This document shows positions 63,520 through 64,000 of a DNA stretch of 64,000 nucleotides, piece after piece (within the stretch, counting starts at the first letter, position 1; each line of letters opens with the position of its first letter). The position numbers and the translations under genes are program-made. The notes under the pieces were generated by a model. The model was not told the DNA's origin and did not search any database. It saw only the letters and a program-made list of their open reading frames with translations. The stretch is from Membranipora membranacea (taxonomy: Eukaryota > Bryozoa > Gymnolaemata > Cheilostomatida > Membraniporidae): assembly GCA_914767715.1 (NCBI GenBank), contig OU612068.1:23064001-23128000 (forward strand), given 5' to 3'.

Positions 63520-64000
63520 GTAATAATACAGTACCCTTAATAATAGCTCTACCATAGAGCTATTATACTGCTGGCAATATAGATCGAACTTGATCTAGGA
63601 CATTCCCTCTATTGGCATTTTGTAAAAAACTTCATTTTGATCCCGGCTGAATTTTCCCATGAATGAGAGTTCTGAAAATCTTCTCATGGATCTTAAAAGT
63701 GTAACTATGTTGGTTAACTGACATCAGAGTTGGCAAACTGGTGGATTTGAACGTCAGCAGCAAAAGGCATTAAATTCTCATTTCTTATGACTCATTGTAC
63801 CCATAGACCTAGTCTTCCCTGGCACAGCGCCGAACGTGAGTCAATATCCTTCGTCAGATATTTAACTCTCAGTACACCAAAGGCATTGCAGCCGCAAAAA
63901 GTCGCTTTGTGCACATCAAGGGACTAGACACGAATGATTCATTGAGCAAGTATCCAAAAGACATTAAGGTGACTGATAAATATCAGAGATTATGGCATAC
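63520..64000 (+). other. start of ELP1 intron 21, runs off the window
   Basis: After the donor at 63520 (gtaata) no further exon matching the ELP1 sequence that follows (the region beginning YxDISxAYGEHL in the family) is seen before the window ends. A short hairpin lies at about 63540-63568. Confidence 0.7.

Overview
This window is AT-rich animal (metazoan) nuclear DNA: five multi-exon genes with short exons (about 12-234 nt), introns of about 0.1-3 kb, GT-AG boundaries, and dispersed repeats. The proteins are typical of an invertebrate bilaterian. I cannot name the species; the AT-rich sequence and abundant fold-back elements would suit a marine invertebrate, but that is a guess. Gene models were built by hand: each exon was chosen by similarity to the known family, then checked so that splice phases join and total length divides by three.

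Layout. (1) 1780-15075, minus: BCAS3 (Rudhira), a complete 17-exon model of 787 aa. (2) 15076-18236: intergenic, with decayed coding-like stretches. (3) 18237-30280 (possible alternative first exon to 30581), minus: a STARD5-like START-domain lipid-transfer protein, about 241 aa, with an optional 12-nt microexon. (4) 30582-34497: intergenic, with a tRNA-derived SINE. (5) 34528-39369, minus: p47/NSFL1C, the p97/VCP cofactor, with UBA-like and SEP regions; its UBX exons could not be found. A dead LINE reverse transcriptase, itself carrying a small inserted element, lies in intron 2. (6) 42544-45838, minus: a myosin essential light chain, complete, 149 aa, six coding exons. (7) 47019 to beyond the right edge, plus: ELP1 (IKBKAP), the Elongator scaffold, 21 coding exons giving the first 963 residues. 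The light chain and ELP1 are divergently arranged with about 1.2 kb between their start codons.

The genes are functionally unrelated housekeeping or cytoskeletal genes: autophagy/cell migration, sterol transfer, p97 membrane fusion, myosin, and tRNA wobble-uridine modification. I see no operon-like logic. The most striking non-genic feature is the density of inverted repeats: a near-perfect 236-bp palindrome, two very large fold-backs inside ELP1 introns, one in the divergent promoter interval, and several smaller ones. Other points of interest are a tandem duplication of an ELP1 exon end with its 5' splice site, a GC-AG intron in ELP1, a possible alternative last exon in the light chain, and the missing p47 UBX domain. 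No CRISPR, rRNA, functional tRNA or prokaryotic system was seen.
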